Shown here in pieces: positions 1-8,629 of a stretch of 19,644 nt of DNA. The stretch is taken from NCBI GenBank assembly GCA_012515695.1, contig JAAYXX010000139.1:1-19644 (forward strand). The letters run 5' to 3'. Under the pieces are notes generated by a model. That model saw only the letters and a program-made list of their open reading frames with translations, had not been told where the DNA came from and searched no databases. A program made the translations under genes and the position numbers. This stretch comes from Chloroflexota bacterium. GTDB taxonomy: Bacteria > Chloroflexota > Anaerolineae > UBA1429. Every line of letters begins with the position of its first letter. Within the stretch, counting starts at the first letter, position 1.

Positions 1-956
1 TAAAACGGCGTATAAACGCGCGTCTTTTGGTCGCCTGGTGCGTCTCTCAATTGGCAATACTGCTGCTCTTTGCGCCGTGGCTGCCCACTTTCCTGTTGCC
101 CATCCTGAAAGGGGGCGGGGGGTGGCTGGCCGTGGGGCCGGGCAGACCGACACTGTCAGCGCTGGCGAACACGGCGGTGTTGTTCACGCTGGGCAATAGC
201 CGGGAGATGTTCCCTGCGCTGCTGCGACGGGCGGGGTATGTGCTGTTCGTCGGGGCGTTCCTGGTGGGTCTGTGGCCGGGGAAACAGGGTGATGCGGAGG
301 CTGTTCCGAAAGCATCGCAAGCCCCACTCTATACGGAGCGGGAAGCACTGGCTTTTTGCTTGCTGTATATGGCCCTGCCCATCGGCCTGGCCTGGCTGGT
401 GTCGCAGGTGGGCAAGCCGATGTACTCGGCGCGTTATATGCTGCCCTTCCTGCTGCCTTTCTTGCTGCTAGTGGCGCGGGGCGTGCGGAACGTTTCCGGG
501 CGGAACCTTCTCCAGTCGGTAGCGCGCGCGGGCTGGCTGCTGCTGTTGGTGGTCGTAGCGTTGTATGGCGTGCAGGCTCAGGTGCGCGTGGCTGACAAGC
601 CCAACTGGCGCGGGCTGGCGGAGCAGTTGACGGCGCAGGCCAAGCCGGGTGATCTGGTGTTGTTCATGCCTGGTTGGCACGCCAAGCCTTTTGAGTATTA
701 CGCGCAGGGTGCGCTGGCGGTATGCGATGACGTGCCCGTGCCGGTGGACACCTACGGAGACGAGGCGCTGCAGGCCGTGGCAGAGGCCATCGAGGGATAT
801 GTGCGGGTGTGGCTGGTGTGGGAAGAAGGACATTACACCGATCCCCAGGGAGCGGTGAAGGAATATCTGGCCGGATATATGCAGCCGACCTATGTGGCGA
901 GGATGCCGTTGGTGGGGCAGGTGATCTTGTACGAACGCGCGATGGGGGAAAATTAG
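1..956 (+). CDS. GT39-like membrane glycosyltransferase, C-terminal part (5' truncated by window edge)
   Basis: The reading frame is open from the first bases of the window (first full codon at 3-5), so the apparent TTG start at 27 is probably internal and the true start lies upstream. What remains is the C-terminal half of a GT-C fold protein. It has hydrophobic spans near the start (LLLFAPWLPTFL), around the RAGYVLFVGAFLVGL stretch, and twice more before a soluble tail. The tail contains KPNWRGLAEQL and PGDLVLF followed by PFEYYAQG. The same tail pattern (DWRGVASYM, PFSYYFG) occurs in the next gene, so the two are related. GT39/PMT-type enzymes transfer sugars from polyprenyl phosphate on the outer membrane face. 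The catalytic N-terminal DE loop is outside this window, so activity cannot be judged. The stop TAG at 954-956 lies one base before the next ATG, which suggests co-transcription. The substrate is unknown. Confidence 0.75.
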   Translation, partial: KRRINARLLVAWCVSQLAILLLFAPWLPTFLLPILKGGGGWLAVGPGRPTLSALANTAVLFTLGNSREMFPALLRRAGYVLFVGAFLVGLWPGKQGDAEAVPKASQAPLYTEREALAFCLLYMALPIGLAWLVSQVGKPMYSARYMLPFLLPFLLLVARGVRNVSGRNLLQSVARAGWLLLLVVVALYGVQAQVRVADKPNWRGLAEQLTAQAKPGDLVLFMPGWHAKPFEYYAQGALAVCDDVPVPVDTYGDEALQAVAEAIEGYVRVWLVWEEGHYTDPQGAVKEYLAGYMQPTYVARMPLVGQVILYERAMGEN

Positions 957-957
957 C

Positions 958-2487
958 ATGGGAGTGGTCAGACCGGCAGTTGAGGTAGCGGCTACTCCGG
1001 CAGTACGATCCAGGACAGGGCCTGGCAGATGGACCGAGGCGCTCGTTGTGGCGGGGGTTGTGGCGTGCGCGTTGTTCTTGCGCCTGTACAACCTGACCGG
1101 CGAGAGCCTGTGGTATGACGAGACCTACAGCCTGTGGATCGCCGACATGAGCCTGGATCGGCTTTCTTACTTGTGGGAATGGCCGGTGCAGTTCCCCGCC
1201 TATTATGTGATGCTCTACCACTGGCTGCGCGCGTTCGGGATGAGCGAGCTGTCCGTGCGCCTGTTCGGGGCGTTGGCCGGGGCGCTGACGGTGTTGCCCG
1301 CCTATTGGCTGGGCAAGGCCCTGTTCGGGCAGCGGGTGGGGGCCATCGGCGCGCTGCTGTTGGCCGTGAACCCCTATCATGTGTGGTATTCCCAAGAAGT
1401 GCGGATGCACTCGTGGGCGGTGCTTTTCACGCTGATTTCGGTGTACGCCTGCTGGCGCTTGGTCAACGGTGGGCGCTGGGGGTGGTGGGTGTTGCACCTG
1501 TTGAGCACGGCGCTCACCTTTCACCTGCACTACTATGTCGGCTTTGCGGTGCTGGCGGAAAACCTGTTCGTGGCGGTCTACCTGTGGGCCAAAAAGGGGG
1601 GGCTGTTTACCCGCGAGGCGTGGCGCTGGCTGCGCTGGTGGCTGTTGGAGCAGGTGGGGCTGTTCCTGCTGATGCTGCCGGGCGTGATCGTGTTCCTGAT
1701 CAAGCTGCTGGACCTGAACGAGTGGGGCTGGCTGTCGCAGCGTTACGGCCCGCCCGGCCTGCTGGACATCCTCAACCTGTTGGAAGCGTACACGCTGGGT
1801 ATTGACTTTCCTGGGCCGTCGGCGTTGGCGTGGGCGATGATCGGTGCTTCCGTGGCGCTGATCGCCTGGGGCGTCTGGCGGCGGTGGCGGGCGCGAGAGG
1901 AAAAGGGGCTGGATACTGCGCTGGTCTTTGGCCTGATCGCGCTGGGCTTGCCCCTGGTGGCGTGCTTTGTGGCGGGGCAATTCTCTACCGTCTGGGTGAC
2001 GCGCTACCTGTTGCCGTTTCAGCCCTTCTTCCTGATCCTGATGGCCCTGGGGGTGGACGCTATCCCCTGGCAGCGAGCGGCGCATGGCGTGTTGGTGCTG
2101 ATGTGCGTTGTCAGTCTGTACGCGCTGGGCAATATGTACAGCGTGCAGCAAAAGGAGGACTGGCGAGGGGTCGCCAGCTATATGGCGCCCCAGTTCTCTG
2201 AGCAGGACTTGATCGTGCTGATGGACGAGGAGTGCAGGGTTCCCTTTAGCTACTATTTCGGCAGCGGTGGAAGCCGGATAGAGATCAGTCGCTTTGCCGA
2301 TGACGCAGCGCTGGACAAAGCGGTTGCGACGGCGCAGCGCAAGCAACGCGGGGGGCGCCTGTGGGTGGTGGTGAGCCGCGCCGATAGCCAGGGGTTGGAG
2401 CAGCGGTTGGATGTGCTGCCAGGACTGTCGTTCGTTGGACGCATCACTTTTGTGGGCATCGAACTCATCGAATACGAGTGGATATAA
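958..2487 (+). CDS. GT39-family (PMT/ArnT-like) membrane glycosyltransferase, 509 aa
   Basis: This is a polytopic membrane protein with the hallmarks of GT39/GT-C enzymes. One transmembrane helix (about residues 28-44) leads into the first outer loop with SLWYDETYSLW, where D54-E55 is the expected catalytic or metal-binding acid pair. A second signature, NPYHVWYSQEVRMHSW (about 138-153), matches the conserved YSQE-R-Y/H motif of the family. About ten further hydrophobic segments follow, then a soluble C-terminal tail with EDWRGVASYM. Family knowledge: such enzymes take mannose or other sugars from polyprenyl phosphate and act outside the membrane. The usual HPP motif before the second helix appears here as FPAYYVMLY. 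The ATG at 958 follows the previous stop by one base and has a GGGGGA ribosome site about 8 nt upstream. The gene is a likely paralogue of the upstream fragment. The acceptor is unknown. Confidence 0.88.
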   Translation: MGVVRPAVEVAATPAVRSRTGPGRWTEALVVAGVVACALFLRLYNLTGESLWYDETYSLWIADMSLDRLSYLWEWPVQFPAYYVMLYHWLRAFGMSELSVRLFGALAGALTVLPAYWLGKALFGQRVGAIGALLLAVNPYHVWYSQEVRMHSWAVLFTLISVYACWRLVNGGRWGWWVLHLLSTALTFHLHYYVGFAVLAENLFVAVYLWAKKGGLFTREAWRWLRWWLLEQVGLFLLMLPGVIVFLIKLLDLNEWGWLSQRYGPPGLLDILNLLEAYTLGIDFPGPSALAWAMIGASVALIAWGVWRRWRAREEKGLDTALVFGLIALGLPLVACFVAGQFSTVWVTRYLLPFQPFFLILMALGVDAIPWQRAAHGVLVLMCVVSLYALGNMYSVQQKEDWRGVASYMAPQFSEQDLIVLMDEECRVPFSYYFGSGGSRIEISRFADDAALDKAVATAQRKQRGGRLWVVVSRADSQGLEQRLDVLPGLSFVGRITFVGIELIEYEWI

Positions 2488-2493
2488 AAGGCA

Positions 2494-4431
2494 ATGCCAA
2501 CATTGACAGCACACGGCCCGGCGAGATGGGGGACCTGGAAAGCGCACCTGCTGGTGGTGGCCCTGTTGGGGCTGCTCACCGCAGTGATGACCTGGCCGAT
2601 GGTCGCGCACTGGAGCACCGCTGTTCTGGGGCCGCCGGGCGATAACCTGGAATATGTCTGGAAGATGTGGTGGTTCAAGCACGCCCTGCTGGAGCGGGGG
2701 GTGTCGCCGATGTTCAACCCGGACGTGTTCTATCCCTTTGGCTATCCCCTGGCGATGGGCGAGACGACGGTAGCCCATACGCTGTTGGGGTTGCCCATTA
2801 CGGCGCTGTTTGGCGAGGTGGTGGCCTATAACACGGTGGTGTTCCTGTCGTTCGTGTTGAGCGGCTACAGCGTCTATCTTTTGCTGCGAGAGTTGGGCTG
2901 CGGAGGAGCAGCGGCGCTGTTGGGCGGGGTGGCCTTTGCCTTTAGCCCGTATCGCATGTCCCATCTGGGGGCGGGGCACTTGCCGCTGATGGGAACTGGA
3001 TGGATTGCCCTGTTCTTTTTATTCCTGGAGCGCACATTGACGCGCCCCTCCTGGTGCCGGGGGGTGTTGACGGGGGTATTCTTTGCGCTGACGGCTCTTT
3101 CCTCCTGGTATTACGCCGTGATCGTGGGGGCGTTCGGGGTGCTGTACGCGCTGTTGCGCGGGCGAAAGGTGGCCGAGGGGGGCAGGCCAGCAACGCGTAC
3201 GCGCGCGCGCGCGCTGCTGGCGGGGGCGCTTGTCGCTGCCGCGCTGGTCGCGCCGATGGCCGCGCCCGTTGTGCGGCTGTACCAGCAGGGGGAGATGCAG
3301 TACGAGCACTCGCTCAAGTATGTGGATCGCTGGTCGGCCAGCCTGGTAGATTTCTTTTGTCCGAACGCCATGCACCCTCTGTGGGGGGAGGCGCTGACCA
3401 CCCGCTACTATCAGAATACCAACGAGCATCTGCTGTACCTGGGGGCCGTGCCCCTGGCGCTGGCCGCCGTGGGGTTGTGGGTGCGCCGCCGCGAGCGCCT
3501 AGCGAGGGTTTTCGCGGTGCTGGGCGGGATTGCGCTCGTGCTGGCGATGGGCACGACGGTGCATTTCGGGGGCGACCCGGTCTATGTGCCGGTTTCCGCC
3601 GAGACGGAGCGGCGTTTCTGCGATTTCATGGACAAGGTCGCGTGGCAGTATGCGCTGAACAAGGTGGACTATCGCTCGCTGCGGCTGGATAATGGGATTG
3701 TCATCCCGCTGCCCATGCTGTTCATCTACTTGTTTACCCCGTTGGTGGGTTCCATGCGGGTGTGGGCGCGCTTTGGGATGATGACCATGTTCTGCACGGC
3801 GGTGCTGGCCGGGTGGGGGGCGGACTGGGTGCTGGCTCGCCTCCGGGGGGGAGCGGCTCGCAAGCGGTGGCTGGTCTCTGGCGCGTTGGTGGCGCTGCTG
3901 TTGGTGGATTTCGCCGTGTTACCCTATCCCTATGGCTACACAGAGGCCAAGGCGCAGCCGGTGGACGCATGGTTGGCGGATCAGCCAAACGCGCCGGTGG
4001 TGCATTTCCCGCTAGAGAAGACCTGGTATGGCTGGATGCTGTACGCGACGCGGGTACACGGCCAGCCAGCGGTGTATGGATATGGGACGTTTGCGCCCCA
4101 GGAGGTCCGGCAATCTGCCCAAGTGCTGGAGACGTGGCCTTCGGAAGAGGCGCTGGCGCTGTTGCGCGAGTGGGGCGTGCGGTATGTGCTGGCGGGCGAG
4201 CGCAGCTATGGCGAAGAGTGGCCCGCCGTGCGGGCGGCGATGGATGCGCTGCCCGGCCTGGAAGAGGTGGCCGTTTTCGAGGATGAGCCGCGTTTCCACG
4301 CCGACCGGCTGTTGCATCTGGTGCGCCCTTCGCCCAATGTACCGGTGACCGAGTTGATTACAGGCGAGCACCAGGCTTACCTGGCCGACCTGATTCACGT
4401 GTACGTAATAGACCCGCAACCGCGAGATTGA
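2494..4431 (+). CDS. Large GT-C-like polytopic membrane protein, 645 aa
   Basis: The N-terminal helix (about 18-35) is followed by a loop with PPGDNLEYVWKMWW (about 47-60). This loop places an acidic residue where GT-C enzymes carry their catalytic Asp. It is followed by NPDVFYPFGYPL and many hydrophobic helices with aromatic-rich loops. The last ~130 residues form a soluble domain with PVVHFPLEKTWYGW, VYGYGTFAP and WGVRYVLAGERSYGEEW. The GVRYVL element resembles RVRYVLLREG in the 804-aa protein encoded downstream, so the two share an outer C-terminal module. I place it in the loose group of YfhO/GT39-like bacterial membrane proteins thought to use lipid-linked sugars; the specific family is not certain. 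The gap to the previous gene is six bases. The start ATG has an AAAAGG element only 2 nt upstream, so the exact start is slightly uncertain. Confidence 0.8.
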   Translation: MPTLTAHGPARWGTWKAHLLVVALLGLLTAVMTWPMVAHWSTAVLGPPGDNLEYVWKMWWFKHALLERGVSPMFNPDVFYPFGYPLAMGETTVAHTLLGLPITALFGEVVAYNTVVFLSFVLSGYSVYLLLRELGCGGAAALLGGVAFAFSPYRMSHLGAGHLPLMGTGWIALFFLFLERTLTRPSWCRGVLTGVFFALTALSSWYYAVIVGAFGVLYALLRGRKVAEGGRPATRTRARALLAGALVAAALVAPMAAPVVRLYQQGEMQYEHSLKYVDRWSASLVDFFCPNAMHPLWGEALTTRYYQNTNEHLLYLGAVPLALAAVGLWVRRRERLARVFAVLGGIALVLAMGTTVHFGGDPVYVPVSAETERRFCDFMDKVAWQYALNKVDYRSLRLDNGIVIPLPMLFIYLFTPLVGSMRVWARFGMMTMFCTAVLAGWGADWVLARLRGGAARKRWLVSGALVALLLVDFAVLPYPYGYTEAKAQPVDAWLADQPNAPVVHFPLEKTWYGWMLYATRVHGQPAVYGYGTFAPQEVRQSAQVLETWPSEEALALLREWGVRYVLAGERSYGEEWPAVRAAMDALPGLEEVAVFEDEPRFHADRLLHLVRPSPNVPVTELITGEHQAYLADLIHVYVIDPQPRD

Positions 4432-4465
4432 TTGATCGCAAATCCAAAGCAAAGAGGGACCGAGA

Positions 4466-5569
4466 ATGATACCTGTGGCCGAGCCTGATCTGCGGGGCAA
4501 TGAACTAAAGTACGTTACCGAGTGTGTCACGACAGAGTGGGTGTCTTCCCTGGGCAAGTACGTGGGCGCGTTCGAGGAGCGTATGGCCGAGATTTGTGGG
4601 CGGCGCTATGCTATCTCGGTGAGCAACGGCACCACGGCCCTGCACCTGGCGCTGGTGGTGCTGGGCATTGGGCCAGGCGACGAGGTGATTGTGCCCACTC
4701 TGACCTTTGTTGCCACGGCGAACGCGGCCAGCTACAACGGCGCCACGCCAGTGTTCGCCGATTCCGAGCCGGGTTACTGGCAGATTGACCCGGCGCAACT
4801 GGAGGGGCTGATTACCGAGCGCACCAAGGCCATCATGCCCGTGGATCTGTACGGCCACCCCGCAGATATGGGCGCGATTCTGGCGATTGCCAGGGCGCAC
4901 AATCTGTATGTGATCGAGGATGCCGCCGAGGCGCACGGGGCCATGTATCGCGGCAAGCCCTGCGGCTCGATGGGGGATATGTCCTGCTTTAGCTTTTACG
5001 GGAACAAGGTGATTACCACGGGCGAGGGGGGCATGATCCTCACCGATAACGAGGAATGGTACGAGCGCGCCCGGATGTTGCGCGACCACGCCATGTCGCC
5101 CACAGAGCGGTATTATCACCCGGAGATCGGCTTTAACTATCGCATGACGAACATTCAGGCGGCGCTGGGGCTGGCCCAGTTGGAGCGGCTGGACGAGTTT
5201 GTCGCGGCCAAGCGGCGCAACGCGGAGCTGTATGCCAAAGGGCTAAAGGGCGTGCCCGGCATTACCCTCGCCCCAGAAGCGGAATGGGCACAAAACTGCT
5301 ATTGGATGTACTCTATCCTGGTGGATGAACCGTATCCGTTGTCGCGCAACGAGTTGATGGCCGCACTGCGCGCGCGGGGGGTGGATTCGCGCCCCTTCTT
5401 CCGCGCCATTCACACGATGCCCTGCCATCCCAGGGATATTCAGTTGCCGGTGGCGGAGCATCTGGCGGCCACGGGGATCAACCTGCCCAGTTCGGTCAAG
5501 CTGACGGAAGAGCAGATCGCCTACATCTGCCAGCAGATTCGCGAGTTGGCCAAGGAGCGCGCCGCATGA
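4466..5569 (+). CDS. DegT/DnrJ/EryC1/StrS PLP-dependent sugar aminotransferase, GDP-perosamine synthase-like, 367 aa
   Basis: The whole length matches the DegT/DnrJ fold-type I aminotransferases, which replace a keto group on a nucleotide sugar with an amino group using glutamate. Visible signatures are SNGTTALHLAL (about 53-63), the EDAAEAHG loop with D152, and the SFYGNKVITTGEGGM segment in which K181 is the expected PLP-binding lysine. The GNK-ITTGEGGM form, with the early IPVAEPDLRGNE, is what I associate with GDP-4-keto-6-deoxymannose aminotransferases (perosamine synthase, Per/RfbE). That sub-assignment is weaker than the family call. No GDP-mannose dehydratase lies in the window. The ATG is preceded by GAGGGA at good spacing. 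The stop overlaps the start of the following acetyltransferase by four bases, which suggests amination then N-acylation of one sugar. Confidence 0.92.
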   Translation: MIPVAEPDLRGNELKYVTECVTTEWVSSLGKYVGAFEERMAEICGRRYAISVSNGTTALHLALVVLGIGPGDEVIVPTLTFVATANAASYNGATPVFADSEPGYWQIDPAQLEGLITERTKAIMPVDLYGHPADMGAILAIARAHNLYVIEDAAEAHGAMYRGKPCGSMGDMSCFSFYGNKVITTGEGGMILTDNEEWYERARMLRDHAMSPTERYYHPEIGFNYRMTNIQAALGLAQLERLDEFVAAKRRNAELYAKGLKGVPGITLAPEAEWAQNCYWMYSILVDEPYPLSRNELMAALRARGVDSRPFFRAIHTMPCHPRDIQLPVAEHLAATGINLPSSVKLTEEQIAYICQQIRELAKERAA

Positions 5570-6162
5570 GCTATACCATCCGGCCCCTGGCCCCAGAGGA
5601 CGCTACCATTGCTGCTGACCTGCACATTGAGGGGCAGCCCGGCACGTTTCTGACGAGCCTGGGCCGCCGCTTTCTGGAGGCGCTCTATGCGCAGATGGCC
5701 GTTTCGTCCTACTGCTTTGGCTATGTGGCGGTGGATGGCGACGAGGTCATCGGCGTGGTGACTGGCACAACCGATTCGGGCGCGGTGTTCAAAGAGCTGG
5801 TATTGCGCCGAGGGTACAAGCTGGCGTTGCCGGTGTTGGGGTCCCTGCTGCGCCACCCGTCCCTGATCCCCAAGGTGGTGCAGACAATGCTCTACCCTTC
5901 GCAGACGCACATCGAACCGGGGGAAGCCGAAATGTTGTACCTCGCCACCCGCTCTGAACGGCGCGGCGAGGGGATCGGGCGGGCGCTATGGTGGGCCTTT
6001 GCCGACGGGCTGCGCGAGCGCGGCTATAAGCGGATGGGGCTGTGCGTGGATGTGGCGAACGCTCATGCCGTGCGGTTTCACGAGCGGCAAGGGATGGACT
6101 TGATTCGCACGTTTACCATGTACGGGCGAGAATTTCGCTGGTATGTACTGCCGTTGGAGTAG
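5566..6162 (+). CDS. GNAT-family N-acetyltransferase, 198 aa, probably acting on the amino sugar
   Basis: This has the GNAT fold. The N-terminal IRPLAPEDATIAADLH is typical of the family. The acetyl-CoA pyrophosphate-binding motif A appears as RRGEGIGRAL (about 132-141), and motif B as VANAHAVRFHERQGM (about 163-177). The segment between about residues 75 and 120, rich in leucine and basic residues, is longer than in minimal GNATs and could shape a sugar-nucleotide or membrane-proximal acceptor site. The start ATG overlaps the aminotransferase stop in an ATGA arrangement, with AAGGAG about 9 nt upstream, so the two are translationally coupled. From that coupling I infer N-acetylation of the 4-amino sugar made by the upstream enzyme. 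The known perosamine N-acetyltransferases (PerB) belong to the left-handed beta-helix family, so a GNAT here would be an alternative solution. The substrate is not provable from the sequence. Confidence 0.85.
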   Translation: MSYTIRPLAPEDATIAADLHIEGQPGTFLTSLGRRFLEALYAQMAVSSYCFGYVAVDGDEVIGVVTGTTDSGAVFKELVLRRGYKLALPVLGSLLRHPSLIPKVVQTMLYPSQTHIEPGEAEMLYLATRSERRGEGIGRALWWAFADGLRERGYKRMGLCVDVANAHAVRFHERQGMDLIRTFTMYGREFRWYVLPLE

Positions 6163-6171
6163 TAAAAGCAG

Positions 6172-8586
6172 ATGGATGCCAAGCGCACCAAATCCAAGAG
6201 AATCGAGCGCATCGGGTCGCTGGTAGCTGTTCTCGTGCTGCTGGCGTTGACGGCCTTTTTGATGCGTAACTGGTTGCAGGGGGGGCTGCCGACATCCCCG
6301 CGCCAGGAAACGATTCCCGAACTGACTATTACCTGGATGTTCCGGGAGGAATTGCGCCAGGGGCAGTTGCTCAGTGAGTGGAACTCGACGTGGTTCTCTG
6401 GCTTTGCGTGGCTGCGCTTTTTGTCCTATCCGTTCTACTATACGCTGGCGGCTGTCTCGCTGTGGGGCGGGATGTCGCTGGAATCGGTGATGGTGCTGTA
6501 CTATTTCCTGGTGCTGGCCGCTTCGGGGCTGGCGATGTTTGGCTATCTGCATCGCGTGCTGGGCGATTGGCGCCCGGCGCTGGTGGGGGCGGTGATTTAT
6601 GAGGCGTTCCCATATCACAACCACGTGGGGGTGGAGACCTGGATCCACGCGGCGGTGTGGGTGCTGATTCCGCTAACCTTGTGGTTCATCGAACTGGCCT
6701 ATGCCAGGCCGTCGCAATACCTGGGGCGCTTTTCCCTGGTGGGGATCACGTTGGGCCTGTTCCCCATCATCAGTAGCGAGTACACCATCATCGCCGGGCC
6801 GTTTGTGGCGCTGTATCTGCTGGCGCGGATTGGGCTGGCGTTGCGCCAGGGCACGCTGCGCGTTGGGCGGGCGATAGTCGAAATGGTCGTCGTTGGGGTG
6901 GTGGCCGGGGGGCTGGCGGCGTTCTATGTGCTGCCGGGCGCGCTGGAAGTGCAGTACGTGGGCATCCACGCCAAGCATGGCGCCGAGAGCACCTTTACCA
7001 ACACGCTGCTGCGCGATTACTCGGTGACGCCCTCCCTGGTGTGGTACTCTATCGTCCGGAGGCTGCCCGATGCGCTGCGGCTGCCCGCGTCCGAGGAAGG
7101 GCTGCCCGGCATTGTCCACGCCTTTTGGAGCGTGACGTGGTATCCGGGGATCATCGCGTCGGTGGGGGCGCTGCTGGGGCTGTACGCCGTTTGCAGGCGG
7201 CGCGCCTGTGCGCGCAACCTGGCGGGGTGGGCGGCGGTGGTAGGGCTGGCGCTCTCGATCCTGATGGTGCTAGGGCCTACGTTCGCCTGGAACCCCATTT
7301 CGGCGATTCCCGTTCTGGGGCGGCTGTCTCCCTTCCGGGGGATGCTGCTGGTCGTGGTGTGGTTGTCCATTCTGTCGGCGTACGGAATGGATTGGCTGAT
7401 GCGAGTGGTGCGGGGCCTGTCTAGAAAACATGGGCGGCTGCCAGTGCCGGGCGCTGTGGCGGCGTGGGCGCTGTTTGGCATTGCGCTGGCGCTGATCCCC
7501 GTGGATTTCGGCCCATCGGCGGCGGCCTATGTGACAACCGAGTCCTATTTCACCGCCGAAGAGCAGGAGGCATACGCCTGGTTGCGCGAACATGGCACGG
7601 GCGGGCGGTTCTGGGATGTTGCCAGCACGCCGCGTGACGAGTATCTGCGGACTTATTCCCTGTCCCAGTTCCCGAGGCCGCGCTACTGGGGGTACTATGA
7701 TAACGGCGCGCCGTTGCATACGCACCGTCAGGTGGGGGCGACGGACCTGGCCACCAATCTGGCGTTGCATCGGGTGCGCTATGTGCTGCTACGGGAAGGC
7801 GAGGCTGGCGCGCCCCAGCATGAGGCGGTGTTGCGTGAGGCGGGGTATCGCCCCGCGTGGCAGGGCCAATCGATGGCCGTCTGGCAGAACCCTCAGGTTA
7901 GCAGTTATGCGCGCTTTTACCCCAGTGCTGCGCTGGATGTGGCAAGCAGCCACGAGGCTTCGCTGGCGGCGCTGCCGCGTTTTGTGCAGCAGGGGATTGC
8001 GCTGGTGGCCGCGGACGCGGCTATGGTTGCAAACGGCGGGATGGTTGGCGCGGCCAGCGAGCAGGTGGAGGGGGCTTATGTGTTCACCGATGACCCCACG
8101 CACACTATTTCCCTGATGTCCTCGGCGGCTACGCCCGCACAGGTGGTGACTCTGGAGACGCTGGATGCTGTGCGTCCCATCCCGCCGGTGGAGGTGGTGG
8201 CCTACGCCGAGCGGCAGGGCTATGACGCGATCTATATCGGCGTGTCCGTGCCAGAGAGCGGCGTGCTGGCGGTGGCAGAGTCCTGGTATCCCCATTGGCG
8301 AGTGTTCGTGAATGGCAAGGCCCGGCCAACGTTGCGGGTCAACACGGCATTCCTGGGGGTCTGGCTGGAGCCTGGCGAGCATCGCATCGAGTTTCGCTTT
8401 CATCGGCCCTGGTACGAGTTTGTAGGGTTTACGGTGACTGGCATCACGCTGCTGGTGCTGTTGCTCTGGTGGACCTGGTATCTGGGCCGGTTTTTGAACA
8501 ACCGCTACAGGCCCATTCCGGTGGACTGGGAGACGCTGTACCCGCCCATTGAGGGGGATACACGTGCCGGAAATGGCTGGGCGTAG
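6172..8586 (+). CDS. YfhO-like large membrane protein, 804 aa, putative GT-C glycosyltransferase
   Basis: After a basic N-terminus and one helix (about 15-31) comes a long outer loop with SPRQETIPELTITWMF and STWFSGFAWLRFLSYPFYY, then roughly a dozen hydrophobic segments. The C-terminal third is extracytoplasmic. It contains WLREHGTGGRFWDV, a RVRYVLLREGEAG element, and near residues 696-742 the block GVLAVAESWYPHWRVFVNGK with FLGVWLEPGEHRIEFRF. That block is the characteristic C-terminal beta-sandwich of YfhO proteins. A final helix lies at about 752-773. YfhO-type proteins have been linked to glycosylation of surface polymers using lipid-linked sugars. The first loop has E46 and E50 rather than an obvious Asp pair, so catalysis is uncertain. 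An alternative name would be a 6-pyruvoyl-tetrahydropterin synthase-related membrane protein. The gene starts nine bases after the GNAT stop, without a strong ribosome site. Confidence 0.8.
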   Translation: MDAKRTKSKRIERIGSLVAVLVLLALTAFLMRNWLQGGLPTSPRQETIPELTITWMFREELRQGQLLSEWNSTWFSGFAWLRFLSYPFYYTLAAVSLWGGMSLESVMVLYYFLVLAASGLAMFGYLHRVLGDWRPALVGAVIYEAFPYHNHVGVETWIHAAVWVLIPLTLWFIELAYARPSQYLGRFSLVGITLGLFPIISSEYTIIAGPFVALYLLARIGLALRQGTLRVGRAIVEMVVVGVVAGGLAAFYVLPGALEVQYVGIHAKHGAESTFTNTLLRDYSVTPSLVWYSIVRRLPDALRLPASEEGLPGIVHAFWSVTWYPGIIASVGALLGLYAVCRRRACARNLAGWAAVVGLALSILMVLGPTFAWNPISAIPVLGRLSPFRGMLLVVVWLSILSAYGMDWLMRVVRGLSRKHGRLPVPGAVAAWALFGIALALIPVDFGPSAAAYVTTESYFTAEEQEAYAWLREHGTGGRFWDVASTPRDEYLRTYSLSQFPRPRYWGYYDNGAPLHTHRQVGATDLATNLALHRVRYVLLREGEAGAPQHEAVLREAGYRPAWQGQSMAVWQNPQVSSYARFYPSAALDVASSHEASLAALPRFVQQGIALVAADAAMVANGGMVGAASEQVEGAYVFTDDPTHTISLMSSAATPAQVVTLETLDAVRPIPPVEVVAYAERQGYDAIYIGVSVPESGVLAVAESWYPHWRVFVNGKARPTLRVNTAFLGVWLEPGEHRIEFRFHRPWYEFVGFTVTGITLLVLLLWWTWYLGRFLNNRYRPIPVDWETLYPPIEGDTRAGNGWA

Positions 8587-8619
8587 CGGTGAGGAAAATC
8601 GAGGTACAACCTGTTTATT

Positions 8620-8624
8620 GGAGG
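8620..8624 (+). promoter_or_regulatory. Ribosome binding site that decides the GTG start at 8630
   Basis: GGAGG lies five bases before the GTG at 8630. The only upstream ATG in this frame (8549) would overlap the previous gene by 38 nt and add 27 residues that match nothing in the GT2 family. The GTG yields a protein beginning MDVSVILPTY, which is the normal family start. Confidence 0.7.
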
Positions 8625-8629
8625 CGTGC

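Noticed and set aside
664..2979. A 771-codon open frame on the - strand
   Set aside because: It lies opposite three well-supported + strand genes. Its product is dominated by Q, H, P and R, as expected from reading GC-rich codons backwards, and shows no domain or membrane segment.
8549..8629. N-terminal extension of the first DPM1-like gene from the ATG at 8549
   Set aside because: The 27 extra residues overlap the end of the YfhO-like gene and resemble no family sequence. The GTG at 8630 has a GGAGG five bases upstream and gives the normal N-terminus.
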